Source: Poecilobothrus nobilitatus (Eukaryota > Arthropoda > Insecta > Diptera > Dolichopodidae). Taken from it: a DNA stretch of 64,000 nt. The position numbers were made by a program, and so were the translations under genes. The DNA lies in the NCBI GenBank assembly GCA_947095535.1, contig OX352773.1, positions 4,836,001 to 4,900,000 of the forward strand, given 5' to 3'. Position 1 is the first letter of the stretch, and each line of letters begins with the position of its first letter. Positions 46,496 to 60,100 of this stretch are shown in pieces. Under the pieces are notes generated by a model. It was not told the DNA's origin. It searched no databases and saw only the letters and a program-made list of their open reading frames with translations.

Positions 46496-49400
46496 TTATA
46501 TATGAAAGTACATGTTATTTGTTTGTTGCTAACATTTATTAAAAACCATAAAAGACGTCAAACTTTATTTTTTATACAACAAAACAAACAAAACAAAAAG
46601 TTAATCTCGTCTAAATTTACAAAATCGAATCGGAATCAACATTAATTTTAAATTTTAAATTATCTGATCTAATTTTATAACTTCATACTAATAATTTAAC
46701 TTTTACCAATAACATATTTGAACAATTATTATTGTTAAAATATGGCTATAAAAAAAACAAAAAAAAACCTAAAACATTTATAATCAATATTGATTTTGAA
46801 AAATAAAAAAATATGACCTCAATAAGCCAATTAAAAAATAAATTATAAATACAATATAACAAAAATAAACAAATAAACTTATAAGTTACATACAAAAATA
46901 TAAACAAATGATAGAAATAATTTTTTTTTTTAATTGATTTAAAAAAAAATCACACCATATAACAAAAAAGTTAAAAACATGACAAGGGTTAGTTTTCAAT
47001 TAAATCAAATTTTATACAAAATTATGATATTTTTTTGCACTTCATTCATATTATAATAAATACATAAGTATATATCCTTATTTTTACAATTTATATATTC
47101 ATATATACATATACATGCACAAAAACACGCACACATGCAAATATTTTTGTATTAAAATACATAATTATATTTCAAATTTAAAATACCAATATTTCTAAAT
47201 TTCCACATGGAAAAATTCTTATTGCAAAAATTATTATAATCACATCTCTATAATAAATAAAAAAAAAAAAAAAACAGAACACAGAATTTCCCATTAAATG
47301 TTATTCAACAACCGTTATGAATATTTTTTATATCCTTTTTTCTGCTACTTTAATCTCTCTACAGTAGACAATATAGTTAAAAAATTGTTTCATTAGGCAT
47401 TCCAATCCATGTGCTGCTATTATATTATGTATTGTTAAAAATTCGATAATGTAAAATGTAATCTGTATATGGTGAATTTTTGAAAATTTCACCACACATA
47501 TTATATGTATTTTAACCTAAAAGGATTTTTTTTTTACAATTTCCCTGTAAGAATTAAACAAAAAAAAAAAAACAAAGCAAACAAAACATTTTTTTTTCCT
47601 CCTTTATATTCGGTAAATTTTTCCTTTTTCTTATTTTTGCTACTATGTGTAGATTTCCTTTTTCCTTACAATAAGAAAAAAAAAACTCTTCATCGCATCA
47701 ATATGGCGTTTGGCATTGATTTTTAGCACACGACACACAACATCGGCAACCACAGTTTTTTGTTTAAACTTTTTTTTGGAATATTTTTGTTTCCAGTAAA
47801 AAATAACAAAAAATAAAAACAGAAAGTTAAACAGTATTTTTAAAATTAAAAAAAAAAAAATAAACATATTTTTTCGGTAAATTCAAAATACAAATTAATA
47901 AAAAAAAAAATACAAAAATTAAAAAAAAATTAATTCGAAAAAGAAGTGAAAAAAAAAATTAAATGAAAATGTCAAATATTTATTTTAATATAATAAAATA
48001 ATAAGTGTAATTCAGCACCACCTTGTGTTGAAAATTTGGAATTAGGAAATCTATATGAAAGGAAAAAGAATTTTTTTTTGTACTTCTTTAAAAATACGGA
48101 ATACGTGAAACATATATACTTACTCAAATAAAAAAAAACAATAAAAAAAAAAATAGATATATCCGATAATAATCCGAAAATTTGAATACCATTTTATTAA
48201 TTTCGATTTTTCTTTTCCGTGATTTAAGAAGAAAAAAGAAAAATTTAGAAACAAAAACCATTTAAAAAAAAATATTTTTTTGTATTTTAATTCTTTTATT
48301 TTTTCAAAAAAAAAAAAAAAAAAAACATATAGAAAAAAACAAAAGACAAAATAATTTTATTTTATCGATTAATTTGGAATTTTCAATTTCAACATACATT
48401 TGTTAAGTTTGCTGTGTGTTTGTGTGCTTTAACGATTGAATTAGACAAAATATTAATATAAAACGAATAAAAAAAAATTAAAACATAATATAAAATACAA
48501 ATTATAATATTACAAAAAAAAAAATTGCATTCGGGAAATTTTCCATCGAAGAAAAAAAGATATTTAAAAATTAAATAATCAAACAAAAAATAACATAGGA
48601 TTGAAAAGTAAAAAAAAAAAAAAAAAGCACTCGATAATAAATAAAATGACAAGAGTTTTTTTAATTCTTAATTGAGAGCGACATCTATTGTGCATGTACT
48701 TAATATATGTAATAATATGCATTTTTTTTATATTACATACATACAAACATTTATAAGGATATAAAGTGGTCATAAAAAAATCATTAACTTCTCTAAATTT
48801 TATACATATAAGATTAATAAGATTAGAAGTATGTATGTGGTTCATCTATCTTTTGATCACATACTAAATTTATAATGTTATAATTATGATGTGGATAATG
48901 ATGTTATAAAAGTGATAATAGTAATAATATAGTAATGATTATAATTATATTGATGATTATGTCAATATCTAACCAATATTGAAAATCAAGTGTTATTCAT
49001 TCATCTTTTCTATAAAAACTTTTTGTTTTATTTTGTCTTTATATACTGTACAATACTGTTTTTCCTTTTTTTTGTTTTTTTTTATTATTCCAGGGTTTGT
49101 TAAGTGCCAATGCACTTATAAAATTACACTGTTTTTATTTTTTCTTATAAAAAAGAAAAAAAAATAAGTATATATGTATATATATTTATGTATTTATGTA
49201 TTAATTAAAAAAATTATGTGAGATTAATCAAATTCAAATTGATATTGATATTGATTACTATTGTATTATAATATTAAAAAAAAAAAAAGAAAAACATACT
49301 AAAGATAAGAAAAATGTATCTATAAAATCTATTGTACTTTGCAAAAAAAATATAAAAATATAACGCTACTTTCGAGTATTGTTTTTTCTTCTTCTCCTTC

Positions 49401-51059
49401 TAATTAAGTTTTTTTTTTAAAGTGCTGTAAAGAAAAATGGTGATTTAATTAATTATTATTTTAAAAAGAATATTGAAGAATTTGATAAAAAAAAAAAGAA
49501 AGTCGTTCTGATAAGATTATTTTAAAAGGATAACTTCAAGGATAATTAATGAAAAAAAGGATTACATAAAGAATTTGTTTTTTTTTTTTTTTTTTTTTTG
49601 AGTGATACTTGAAATGTATATTTCAATATATTAAATGTTTCATCAAATTAATTAATTTAACTAATTAAAAATTTAAAAGGATTATTAAAAAGGATTTCAA
49701 AACGATTTACTTAGTGATTGGATTATGGGTTATAATAGCAAAAATTGTAGATACCATAACCATTCTTTGGTAAGTTTTATTTAAACATTTTTTTTTTTAC
49801 TTAAAATATTTAATTTAAATAATAAAAGATTAAATAAATTTAAGATCTAAAATGATTTTTTAAATAATTTTTTTTATATCACTTAGACTTAAAATTTTGA
49901 AAGTAATATAAATTCTTTCAGATTTGCAGGATAATTATGATGTTTACTAATATATATATAAATATATATATATATATAAATAACTTTTTAGATTACAGGT
50001 TTCCTTACTATCAAGATCAAGATTATTATCAAAGGCGAAGAAAAAATAAAAAAAATTGATATATTATATATACTTAATACAAAAAAGAAACAAGACGAGA
50101 ATCAAAACTATGTTATAAATTGATATATTGACAGTGTATTTAACCAATTTTATTATGATTAATAATTGAAATAAAATTTTTTATGCTCAACTCTTTAAAA
50201 GAATATAATTAATTAGATAAACCTGGTGTAGCATACGCCAGTCTGGTAATCAAGAAATAATATTGATTTTTTGTCACCTTTTTAATGAAATAAAAAGAAA
50301 TATCTTTCTGTTCTAATATAGGTTTATTTATCTATCGCTTATCTATCTTATCGTTTTTTGAGAGCTATGTTCCCTTCATTTCTAAGAATACTTAACTTTT
50401 TACAATAATAATAAAAATAAATTTAAATAATCGTAAAAACGTAGATAACAACACTAAGAAAACTAAAGAAAAATTTTGCAGTGGGGGTTTGGGCGCGACA
50501 GTCCTCGTTCCTTCAAAAATAATCTTTTTTTCATAAAAATGTCTAAATTCGTGTAAAATGCACTATTTTTTAAGTGAAATGTCAAAATAGAATATGAAAC
50601 TTCGTATATTTTGTATGCGGAATTTTCAAAATTAATTATTTTCCATATGGAAAAATTTTATAAATTTTTATTCTTTTTTTCTGTTATGTGCAGTATTAGT
50701 TTTTGCTATGAAAAATAAAGAAAATTGTTGCAAACGTTTACGGCTTTTATGTAATAGATACTTTTTTGAAAGAAATTTTTTATGTACAAAATGTTCTCAT
50801 ATTACAAAAAATTACGTTTCCTCAAATAATATAGGGGAAAGTACTATATAAGCTTTAATTTTAGGTTTTCTTGTTTTTGTCTATTTTTTTTACCAACTAC
50901 TAAGTATAGAACTAGATATTTTTTAAGATTTCTACACAAATTTTAAAATTTAAAGTAAAGTTAAATTTATGTAAAACTGTATTTAACTTTACTTGATTTT
51001 ATTTCTGCTTCTTGTTAGTATAAGGTTTTACAAACTTGTTTTAAAAAATTTTTAGCATA
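46496..51059. other. AT-rich stretch, no gene proven
   Basis: Very A/T-rich with many A and T runs (for example 49576-49600). Two patches look less random: 47685-47760 (CGTTTGGCATTG and CGACACACAACATCGGCAACC) and 50480-50515 (GTGGGGGTTTGGGCGCGAC). Neither has a supported coding frame. The frames at 47505-49167 are low-complexity. Confidence 0.5.
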
Positions 51060-51300
51060 TTTTTCAAAAATACTTTGAAAAATTTGCCTATTAGTGTCAC
51101 TCGGTCCGTCTGTTTGTCTGCTCATATGTTCTTCTGTCCGTCCGTTTATGTATGTAAAAGTAAAAGTAAAATTTTGAAATATTTTACTTTCCTCATATCT
51201 CCGTAAAGCTTTTAGATAGAGCCTTGAAAATTTAACAGAAGAAATATCTTTTAGAACTAGCATAAGTTATTTTAGAAATTTTATTTTTCTACCACACTCT
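51060..51300 (-). repeat. Rep-E copy, minus orientation
   Basis: CGGTCCGTCTGTTTGTCTG and TTCTGTCCGTCCG (complement of the GACGGACAG tail) are followed by CATATCTCCGTAAAGCTTTTA, TTAACAGAAGAAATATC and AGCATAAGTTA. The last phrases match 24728-24815. The minus-strand frames over this region are not supported as genes. Confidence 0.5.
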
Positions 51301-52494
51301 GTCTAAGAGAGCTATTAAGCAAAAAAAAAAATTGAAAATTTGTTATTTTTAAAGACAAATGTAAGTCAATCTGTACAGGTGATGATTTTGCTAAAATAAA
51401 AGTCAAAAATTGAATCTTCAACATTATGTTTTTAGATGTACCTATTAAGGTAGCAGCTTTTCTTAATTGGAGTTGGTTTAAAATTAAAGAAAATATCACA
51501 ATTTTTTCTTATATGTATCACATTCGAAAATAATTTATAGATTTTTGCGTAAGACACAATATTCTAAACTGTTTGTACTTCTTTTGAAAAATGTACGCCT
51601 TTAAAAACCGTTGGTTTTCATTTTACCTTGTTATTTTTTTTATTCGATTATTGGTAAACTTGATATGACATGTCATGCTACTTTATGTGAAAAAATTATT
51701 TATAGTTTTAAATATAAATTTATAATTCAAATTTTCAGTGATTCATATAACTAATCTCATAAAAACTTATTGATATTATATTTTATTTTATCTTTTAGGT
51801 CTTTTTTTCTGTCGAAAAATGTTATCTTTAAATAATAATTTAAAATAAAAAGCTTTATTTTCAATATACCTATGTATGAAAACTTGAAAACTAATAAATT
51901 AAAATTTATTTTATATCACAATAGATTCATAAAATTAAATTAAAAAAAATTTTTTGTTTTAACTATAAAAATTAATAGTTATAAAACAATTTTTAAAATT
52001 ATCTACTTTGAAATTTTGATGAGCACAGATAATAATTTTACGTTTTTTTTTTTATTGTGTACGGCACCAGGTATTTATCAAATTCAGCAAAAATACGAAT
52101 GACCAACCCAATGTATCGTTAATTACTTTTATTTATTTTATAACAAATTGATAATAACATTTAAATTAAAATTTATTTCAGTTTTATTAGAGATATAAAA
52201 GCCTTATTAGAAAACTTTAAGAATTTTGATTTTTAATTTTGTATGAAAAAGGATATTTACTTATTAAGAAAAATTCAATAATTGTTTTAACTTTATTTTA
52301 AATGAAATTTTTTTTAGAAAAGATGGTTATAATAATAAATAAATGTTATTTAGAAAATTATTATTTCCGTTCTAGGGATGTAATAAATTTGTGATATCGT
52401 TTGTGATTGTAACATCTTAAAGGAGACAATATAGATAGGGAAAATGGATTTATAGTCTTGGTTACGATTGAATTTTGATTTAATTTAGCTAATT
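51301..52494. other. AT-rich stretch, no gene seen
   Basis: The phrase AAAAACCGTTGGTTTTCATTT near 51605 resembles AAAACCTTTGGTTTACATTC near 25054, so rep-E may extend to about 51640. Otherwise unassignable A/T-rich sequence. Confidence 0.45.
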
Positions 52495-53155
52495 GCATCC
52501 GTTCGTCCGTCCGCACTTTTATTCAAAAAATAATGAAGCTAGAAAAGTTTTCATCATTTCATATTTATGGAAATGCCAGTTTCGTTAATAAAATTAAAAA
52601 AGTTTAATCGACGAATTCAAGGCTGGTATTTATATAAATTATTTTTTTATATGAGAATAACTCAGTGTCTAATTAATCTATGTATCGAGTAACCTTCATA
52701 TAACATCATTGTTAATAAGAGCATAACTCAGTGTTTATAAGATGGTATATTAATTTTGTCAAAAGAAGTTAAATTTTATACAAATGACTTTTGCAAAATT
52801 TTGTTAGTCTAGCGCACGGCCACAGGGCAGGGGAGCTGCGAAATTTATATGTTAATATCTTGGTACTTTATAAAGCTAGACATAGACTGAAATTTTATAA
52901 AAGATAATAAAGTTTTATGGCAACAAATTCTGTGTTGGTTGGTTTAGAGGAACTGAGGCGAGCAGCTGTCATAAAAGTTTGAAATTTACATAAATATATC
53001 TGGGTATACTTAATTAAGTCAGAAATTTTAAATTTTCTAAAATATGATTAATTTTTATTAAAACAATATACATATATATTAAATTATTATATTGGTGCAG
53101 GTATCCTAAATTTGGTACAGTCAACTCTAAACTTTTTCTCATTTTTTATTTTAGT
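52495..53155 (+). repeat. Rep-F copy, longer
   Basis: Starts CATCCGTTCGTCCGTCCGC, includes two ATAACTCAGTGT phrases (52665 and 52723), GGGCAGGGGAGCTGCG, GAGCAGCTGTCATAAAAG, ACATAAATATATCTGGGTATA, GCAGGTATCCTAAA and ACAGTCAACTCTAAAC. The second half aligns in order with 46310-46470. No coding frame. Confidence 0.5.
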
Positions 53156-54804
53156 TTTGAGTAAATTAGGGATTTATTTTTTTATCTATAGCTATGTTTT
53201 ATAAGATTTATGCTTCTGTTTTTTAGTTAATTTAATTTTCTTTTACAATGCATATTTGCAAAAGATATATTTTATTTAATGCTTATTATTTAAATATTGT
53301 AGTTTCTGTTTCCTTAAACTTTTATGACGCTATATTAAAATAATTAAAATAATATTACTTCAAAATAAGTAGATTCGATATTGCCACCATCTCTATATCT
53401 TGATGTTTTTACTTCTAAAATTTTTGTTTTCTTTTCACCCTGTATTTCTTTGTTTTAAACTTTTAATTTTTTAATATAAAATATGCACATTTATATAGTT
53501 TGTTATTTAATAAGATTTCATTTAGTAAATTTGAAATTTATAACTTAAAAAATTAAGAATATAACCTTATAATTCCGGAAACCAATCGTAACTATAAGTT
53601 GAATTATATATACGAATAATTATTTTTCAAAGATATCAAATAACATCAAAATCAAAATACCTTAAATAAGCTTTAGTGGAAAAATATTTTTTAAGTGTTG
53701 AAGATATTTTTTTAAATTTAATATAAAAAAAAAAATAAAAATACAACTGTTGTGTGTGACGCAACAGTTTGTTGTGTTGCTAAAAGGTTTCCCACATGTC
53801 ATTTTTCACTTTTCATGTTTTCTATACAATAAAAAATGGCACACCTTTGAAATAAAAAAAAAAAAAACAAAAAAGAAATACACAAAAATAAAAAAAAAAA
53901 ATAAAAAATTGTGACTAAAATTATGTAGAAAAAGTGACCAGTATTATACAAATTGGATTATGCTATTTATTTATTACCTTTTTTTTTTCTTTTAACGGAG
54001 GTAATTATTTTTTTAAACGTTCTTTGATTCTACATTCGTAATGGAACATTCGTCATAAAAACAATAATAGTTTTTGTGTAATTTTATTATTATGTAAGTT
54101 TTTCAAAGAAATCTTAAAAGATCTAATCTGCAATTTTTGAAATGACTTCGGCATCAAATTTAGAGATTGCTTTTTTTACTCCTTAGAGTAAATATTCAAA
54201 AGGCAGACATAATTATTTTTTATATAAAGTATATCCTAAAGTATATTTATGGTTCCCTCCCAATTTACGGTTTCTGTGAGCCTGCCATTATTTTTAAAAC
54301 CTATTAATATTTGTTTGACTAAAAATAAAATATTTGCATAAGTTGGCAATAAAAATAATTGTATATATAAAGATACCCTAATATACCATTTCACTTGGTA
54401 ACAATTATTTTCTTTTTACTTTTATTTTATTTTTATTTTTTCATATTTTTAATATTTCCGGATATTACGAGCCAAATTGACACCCATTTAATTTTTGCTT
54501 TTTTGTAATATTAATTTTTTTTTGTGTTTTTCAGAGGGTTGGAAATTTTTAAAATATTTATAAAAAAAAATATTTCAGAAGATCATAAAAGAGGCACAAA
54601 AAAAATTTAAATTATTCCTATAATTGTAAATTTTATAAAATGTATTGAAATTGTAATTAGGCGCACAAAAATAAATTTTATGTTATAATTAAGTATTTAA
54701 TGAGTCAAACTAATGCAAATAAAGAGAATTATAATTTATTATCTAATATAGATATGATATTGTACCAAATGATCGTATATTAAAAATATGTTTTATTTAA
54801 ATTA
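53156..54804. other. AT-rich stretch, no gene seen
   Basis: A/T-rich with A runs at about 53729-53743 and 53855-53905. A less AT-rich patch (53753-53850, with GACGCAACAGTTTGTTGTG) has no supported frame. Confidence 0.5.
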
Positions 54805-55395
54805 CAGATTAGGTATAGGTAGATGGGTAGGTAGTTAAAGGCTGAAAATGCACACTTAGGTCAGTTTAGGTCCGTTGTGAAACCCTAGATTAATGATTCT
54901 CCTAATTTTTTTTTCTATTTTTATTTATTTATTCAATTATAATCTCCATTAAGAGCTTCTTACAAAGGACTGCAAATTTGTTAAGTCTATGCCTCCAACA
55001 GATCGGAAAGGTTGTTTTAGAAAAATTTCCTCAGGAACTTTCTTCTTTTTTGAGCAAGAGCACATTTAAATTAAGGATTCAATTAATAAAATCAAATATT
55101 ATTTATAGAATTTTTTGTTTTAAAGTCTATAAGAATATGTAAAAATATATCTTTAAAAGCCTAACATTTTATAGGTGCGAATGGATTTACCACTAAAGAA
55201 TCGGACTATGGTCTCTTGATCAAGCACCGTCACTTCGAAGTTATATTCCCAGTAGACTTCTTCTAAGATTCTTTGCGATTACAGCGTCAAAAATACGCAA
55301 AGTATATGTAATACCGTGTCTATCATCTGCCAATAACCTTGACACATTTGCGTTGGCTCTGCCTATTCTTTCAGCTTGTGCCCTAAAAATGAATA
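54805..55395 (+). repeat. Rep-G copy, about 0.6 kb
   Basis: Starts near GGTAGGTAGTTAAAGGCTG, then GCACACTTAGGTC and TTAGGTCCGTTGTGAAACC (related to 24440-24525), CAACAGATCGGAAAGGTTG, TTTTTTGAGCAAGAGCACA, GTTATATTCCCAGTAGACTTC and AATAACCTTGACACATTTGCG. I recall phrases of this kind, such as GAGCAAGAGCACA, from dispersed fly repeats. The minus strand of its right part holds a 48-codon open frame (55241-55387). Confidence 0.5.
55241..55387 (-). pseudogene. 48-codon open frame, weakly R1-type-RT-like
   Basis: The frame includes RANANVSRLLADDRHG and TLRIFDAVIAKNLRRSLLG. This loosely resembles the region after the RT domain of R1-type LINEs (A....L.RLM.N..G.....R.L...V..S.L). The resemblance is short and could be chance; the frame lies antisense within rep-G. 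Confidence 0.25.
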
Positions 55396-56942
55396 CTTAA
55401 TTACTATTAATATTTTTTGTTTGGCGTTTGTATGATTTACTCCTTATTCTTCGAAATTTATATTCTTCCAAATAGAACAAATGATACAAAATAATACATA
55501 ATTTGAAAAAATCGATGGGTCATTATCTTTTAAAGGATAATATGCTTTTAATTTTTATTAAATACATTTAGTAAAAGAGTTTTATTTATCTTCATTATAA
55601 ATCTCTTTCTTTTTTGTCAATGATTAATATCTCCGTAATATTTTCGTTCAAAAAGTCTATACTGAACAACAAAATTTCATTTTTATTATCGTAAAACGAT
55701 CATGTGTCTTTAATACATCTATAATCTAACCTATAATTATAGAAATGAAAACTTCTAACTCATATAAAATAATAAATATTGACTTATTTAAATAACAAAA
55801 AAACCTATACATATGTATATGAAAGCAATTAATTCAAAATATAATTCATTTTATCGAAATAATTAGTATTCAAGGGAATTTTAGAATTGATTCAAATTTA
55901 TACAATACAAAGTTGAATTTAATTTAACTAAGATTTTAAAATGAAATTAACTTATCTTTTTAATTTAAAATTTAAATTTTCATTAACGGAATATTGCAAA
56001 AAAAAATAAAAATAAATAAAAATTACGAAAATTTCATAGAATTATTAATTTTCACACCTTTAATTTTTTGCTTGTAATTTTTTTTTTTTTTTATGATATG
56101 GTCAACAAAATTCTTAAAAACGACATTATACTTACAACACGCTTACTTCATCGTTATTTTAAAAATATAGTATATTAAAACTTAAAGATTGAAAATTTAT
56201 AAATATTTTTATATTTTTATGTACATAAGTCAATTTTATGAATATCATATATATAATATTGTCAAATATTCATTTAAGAAAAAATATTAATAGAGTTAAA
56301 GTTCATATAACACCTAAATAATTCTAGGTACATTATATCTGTTAAATATTATGTATACGTATATTATTTTCAATATTTGCATAAATCAAATATTTAATTT
56401 CAAGGTTCATTTGTATATTTATTAAAGGTTTAATATTTGATTAGAGTGTAATCATATAAAAATATGAAATTAAATCATATACGTAGTAGCTTACGTGTAT
56501 ACCACTTAATATATTATACAAATAGTTACAGATGTCTTTAGATATTAACAGAAATTAAGAAGAAACTTACTTGTAAAAAGTATGTGTATAGTACTAATAT
56601 TATATTAATAAAAAAAATTTAAAAATTATGTATAAAGTATAATTTTATTTTTTAAATAAATTTTGTCAGAAAATTATTGAAAATTCAGAAAAAGTTAATT
56701 TTTTTATTCACTTAAAAGAAAACACTTAAACGTTTGTAAATAATGTATATGTATTTTTTGTTTTGTCTAAAACAATTTTAATTTGACTAAAATTTTTTTA
56801 TTAGATTTATTATAATAAGTAAAATTCTGGAAAACAAAAAGAATTTTTATACTGTAAGTCTCTTATATGCCTTATAACATACGTCTCTTATATATCGCTT
56901 ATCTCTTAAGTCCCTTAAGTCTCTTTGTTTTATTTTATTCCG
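55396..56942. other. AT-rich stretch, no gene seen
   Basis: A/T-rich sequence. A pyrimidine-rich patch with ATGCCTTATAACATACG and repeated CTCTTA phrases (56860-56930) is a minor local repeat. Nothing else is assignable. Confidence 0.55.
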
Positions 56943-57110
56943 ATGTCAAAAAATGTGACAACGAAATTACACAGTCTTTTCTATTTAGGTATGGCTGTAA
57001 ATGTCGTAAGGGGAAATTTTTCTTATGACATGTGTGGGATTCGTAGTCATACTCCCTCGGTGTTTACAACGTATTTTTTAAGCTCTTTTCAACTAGGCCA
57101 CTGAGGCCCC
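56943..57110 (-). mobile_element. SINE-B copy, near full length
   Basis: On the minus strand: GGGGCCTCAGTGGCCTAGTT (A box TGGCCTAGT at the head), TGTAAACACCGAGGGAG, a decayed B box region (ACGAATCCCACAC), then GTCATAAG/CCTTACGAC in place of the hairpin, ATTTACAGCCATACC, GAAAAGACTGTGTAATTTCG and a tail stem TGTCA/TGACA (56945-56959 region). Relative to 63898-64000 it has an extra ~20 bp after the A box. It lacks a clear poly-A tail. Confidence 0.7.
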
Positions 57111-60100
57111 AATTAATATACTTAAATATCGTTTTCTATTATAAATAGAGTTCCACATCTTTTAAAAATGTTTCTTTTAAAATCTTTTAAAATATATTTA
57201 AAATGCAACAGTATCATAATTTTCCATTCAGATCGTAGAGTTTTGCATTTTTTTTTTTATTTTACAAACAAACAGAAAAAATTCTTATATTTTTTTTAAT
57301 GTTTTCTACACTGCTTTGTTATTTAATGTTATTTTTATATTAAATAACTATTTTAAAAGGTAAACAGCAAAAGATCGGCTGCAAAGCAATTTTACAAAGG
57401 TAAATAATTAATAATTATTATTGTTTAGCGTATTTTAATTTTTAGAAGAAAATTAATATAATTTATATCCAGTGCAACAACAAAGATCAATTTTAATGTG
57501 ACAACATGAAAATATTCTTCTAAAAAGTTTCTCTGTCTTTAATAGTGTTTAAATCTCGCCATCAGATGGAAATGACAAAGTATCAGAAAGCTGCGATTTG
57601 ATCAAATTTATCCCACTTTTATTTATAATTACTACTTGTCGCTTCTACATTTCAATGAATAATAATTGACATTTGTTATTTTTCTTTATCAGAATCAAAA
57701 TTGTGAACCATCGAAAAATTAGGTGGAAAAAATGTTAGATTTAGAGGCAGAATTTTTTTAGAAATGATCATGAATTTATTTTCAGTCTCAACATTTAAGA
57801 AACGAAACCACCATTAGTTACCAATTATTAGTAGGTATATGGAAGGGTTATAAATAAAGTTCTATTTAAGCCAAACAGCACGAATGAAGCAAACTGTGTT
57901 TAAATAGACTTTTGGTGCGCAGTAATCTTTTGATAGAAACTTAAAATGTCATTCAATATTTCAATGAGTCAAAATAATTTTTTATACAGAAAGCGCATAA
58001 CTATGGTGCAAGTGGGGTCATGAAATGTTATTCTATTACAAAAGTGTATTTTGATATCGCACACAGTGCACGGTCCTGCGTAATATTTATAGTAGTCATA
58101 GTCATAATTATAGTCATTCTAAATACAAAAACAAAAATATATCTCCATCATCATTTAATCATTTTTAAAAAAAAACTGAGTAGAGAAATAAAAGCGTTGT
58201 CAATCGTTGATTTTTATTAATTTTTTAAAACAGAAGAAAAGAAAACAAATACTTGTTTAAGATAAATCATTTTTCTCTTCTATTCATAAAGGAAATAATG
58301 TAGCATTTTCATTTTTCTATCTTTTTACAATTTTGCATTGATTTGTATATAATGTATATATGTATTACAATACCTATTAATAATTTCATTTTTTAATTAA
58401 TAAAATTATAAAATATTAATTTATAATCAAAAAACAAATAAATTAAAAAGGATTTAAAAGACAATGATTTAACTATAGGCAAGATTATGATAATTTTTAT
58501 AATTTATTTATTCATTTTTCATTTGTATCGATAAAAAAAAAAATTAAGGAATTTTTAAAATTAATGTTCCGTTACTTATTAAAGAACTAAAAAAAAATAA
58601 AAATAGTATAAAAAAGAAAAAAAATATTCGTCTGAATTTTCCTTTTTTTTTATTACAAATTTTTTTTTTTTTTTTTTGTTTGAATCCTGATATATTTGAG
58701 AATACATATTGTGAAGCATTCTGCTTGTATTTACCTTGTGGTAAAAAAGAAAAAATACAAATATGTTCATTAACGGGTATCCTTAATGTCTTCGTTAAAA
58801 AGGATAGAGCATAATTCAAAACTAAATTTTGTAATTTATGCAAACACGCGTTTCTTTTACAACTATTTTTTATTTTGTTTTTTGTTTGTTTTTATTTAGT
58901 TTTTATTTGGCTACGAATCGTTATAATATACTTTATGTTCTTTTATTAAAAGTTTTTTTTAACTAAGATTTTATTATGTATCGTAAATATTCTATATTGT
59001 CACTTTGTTTATAATTGAAAATGATTTAATATTCTAAAATAATGATTTAATCAGTTTACTGTAACGTATACGTGTATTAATTTTAACAAGTTTGGTTTTA
59101 ATTTGAAACTTAATAACAAATCGAAAATTTTGAAGAAAAATATACATTTAAATATCTCCATTATCAATATTTAATTCAAATATAAGCGTTCTTAAAATTC
59201 AACCAACTTCTGTGTATTATTATTATTATTTTTATTCTATTCATTAGCCTGGTGAATTAATTTACTAGTTATCTCTTTTATTACGCCTCGATCCTTGTTA
59301 AATATACTGATTTAAAAGTCTCAGATTCTATATTTAATGTTTCCCCCGCAGCTGAATTAAACTGGATTCAACTGGGATTTGAATTCAAAAATTTTATTTT
59401 TTTATGACACTTTTAAGAGAAGGTTTTATTTATGACACTTTTGCACAAAGTGTCCGAAAATATCTACTAAATCCGTCTGCAAACATACAGAACATACACA
59501 TATTATAGAAAACATAAATTAAAATACATTTACATTCAAAACTTGTTAAAAATCAATTTATTTTTTATCCTATAGTTTTGTTTATATATGATTTTTCGAT
59601 TATCTTGAATATATCTTTTATTTTAAATTTTTTATTTTTTATTGTTTTGATTTTTTTTTTTTGAAGCTTTTCCATTGTTGACACAAATAGAATCTGAAAA
59701 AAAATATTGTTCCTTTTTTTTTGTTTTTAAAACTTCAATTTTTGTGTTCGTCTTAAATATCAGTTGGAAGAAAAAATATAATCATAAGAGAAAAATAAAA
59801 TTTAAAAGGAAAATTTTACATAAATTTTTTTTTATTGTTTTTATATTAAGTGGTCTGAGTTTGAAAATTCCCATGTCAAAATATAATAAAGAAAAATAAA
59901 AAAAAAAAATTATAACTAAATATAGCAAAGAAATAAAAACGGTTAAAATATAATATTAGCCATAAAAAGAGGATGGAATTCTTCTTAAATTTGAATAAAA
60001 ATAAAAACGATTATATAAAAATCATAAAAAAAAGTAAATGACATTAAATAAAAAATTTAACATTTTGATTCTTAAAGAAGCCTGAAGGTTAACTATTAAA

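Noticed and set aside
57850..57912. TATAAATA with a downstream inverted repeat, as a promoter or stem-loop RNA
   Set aside because: In sequence this AT-rich a TATA string is uninformative, and no transcript or gene follows.
59341..59355. TTTCCCCCGCAG, resembling a splice acceptor
   Set aside because: The following sequence has no open frame with coding character.
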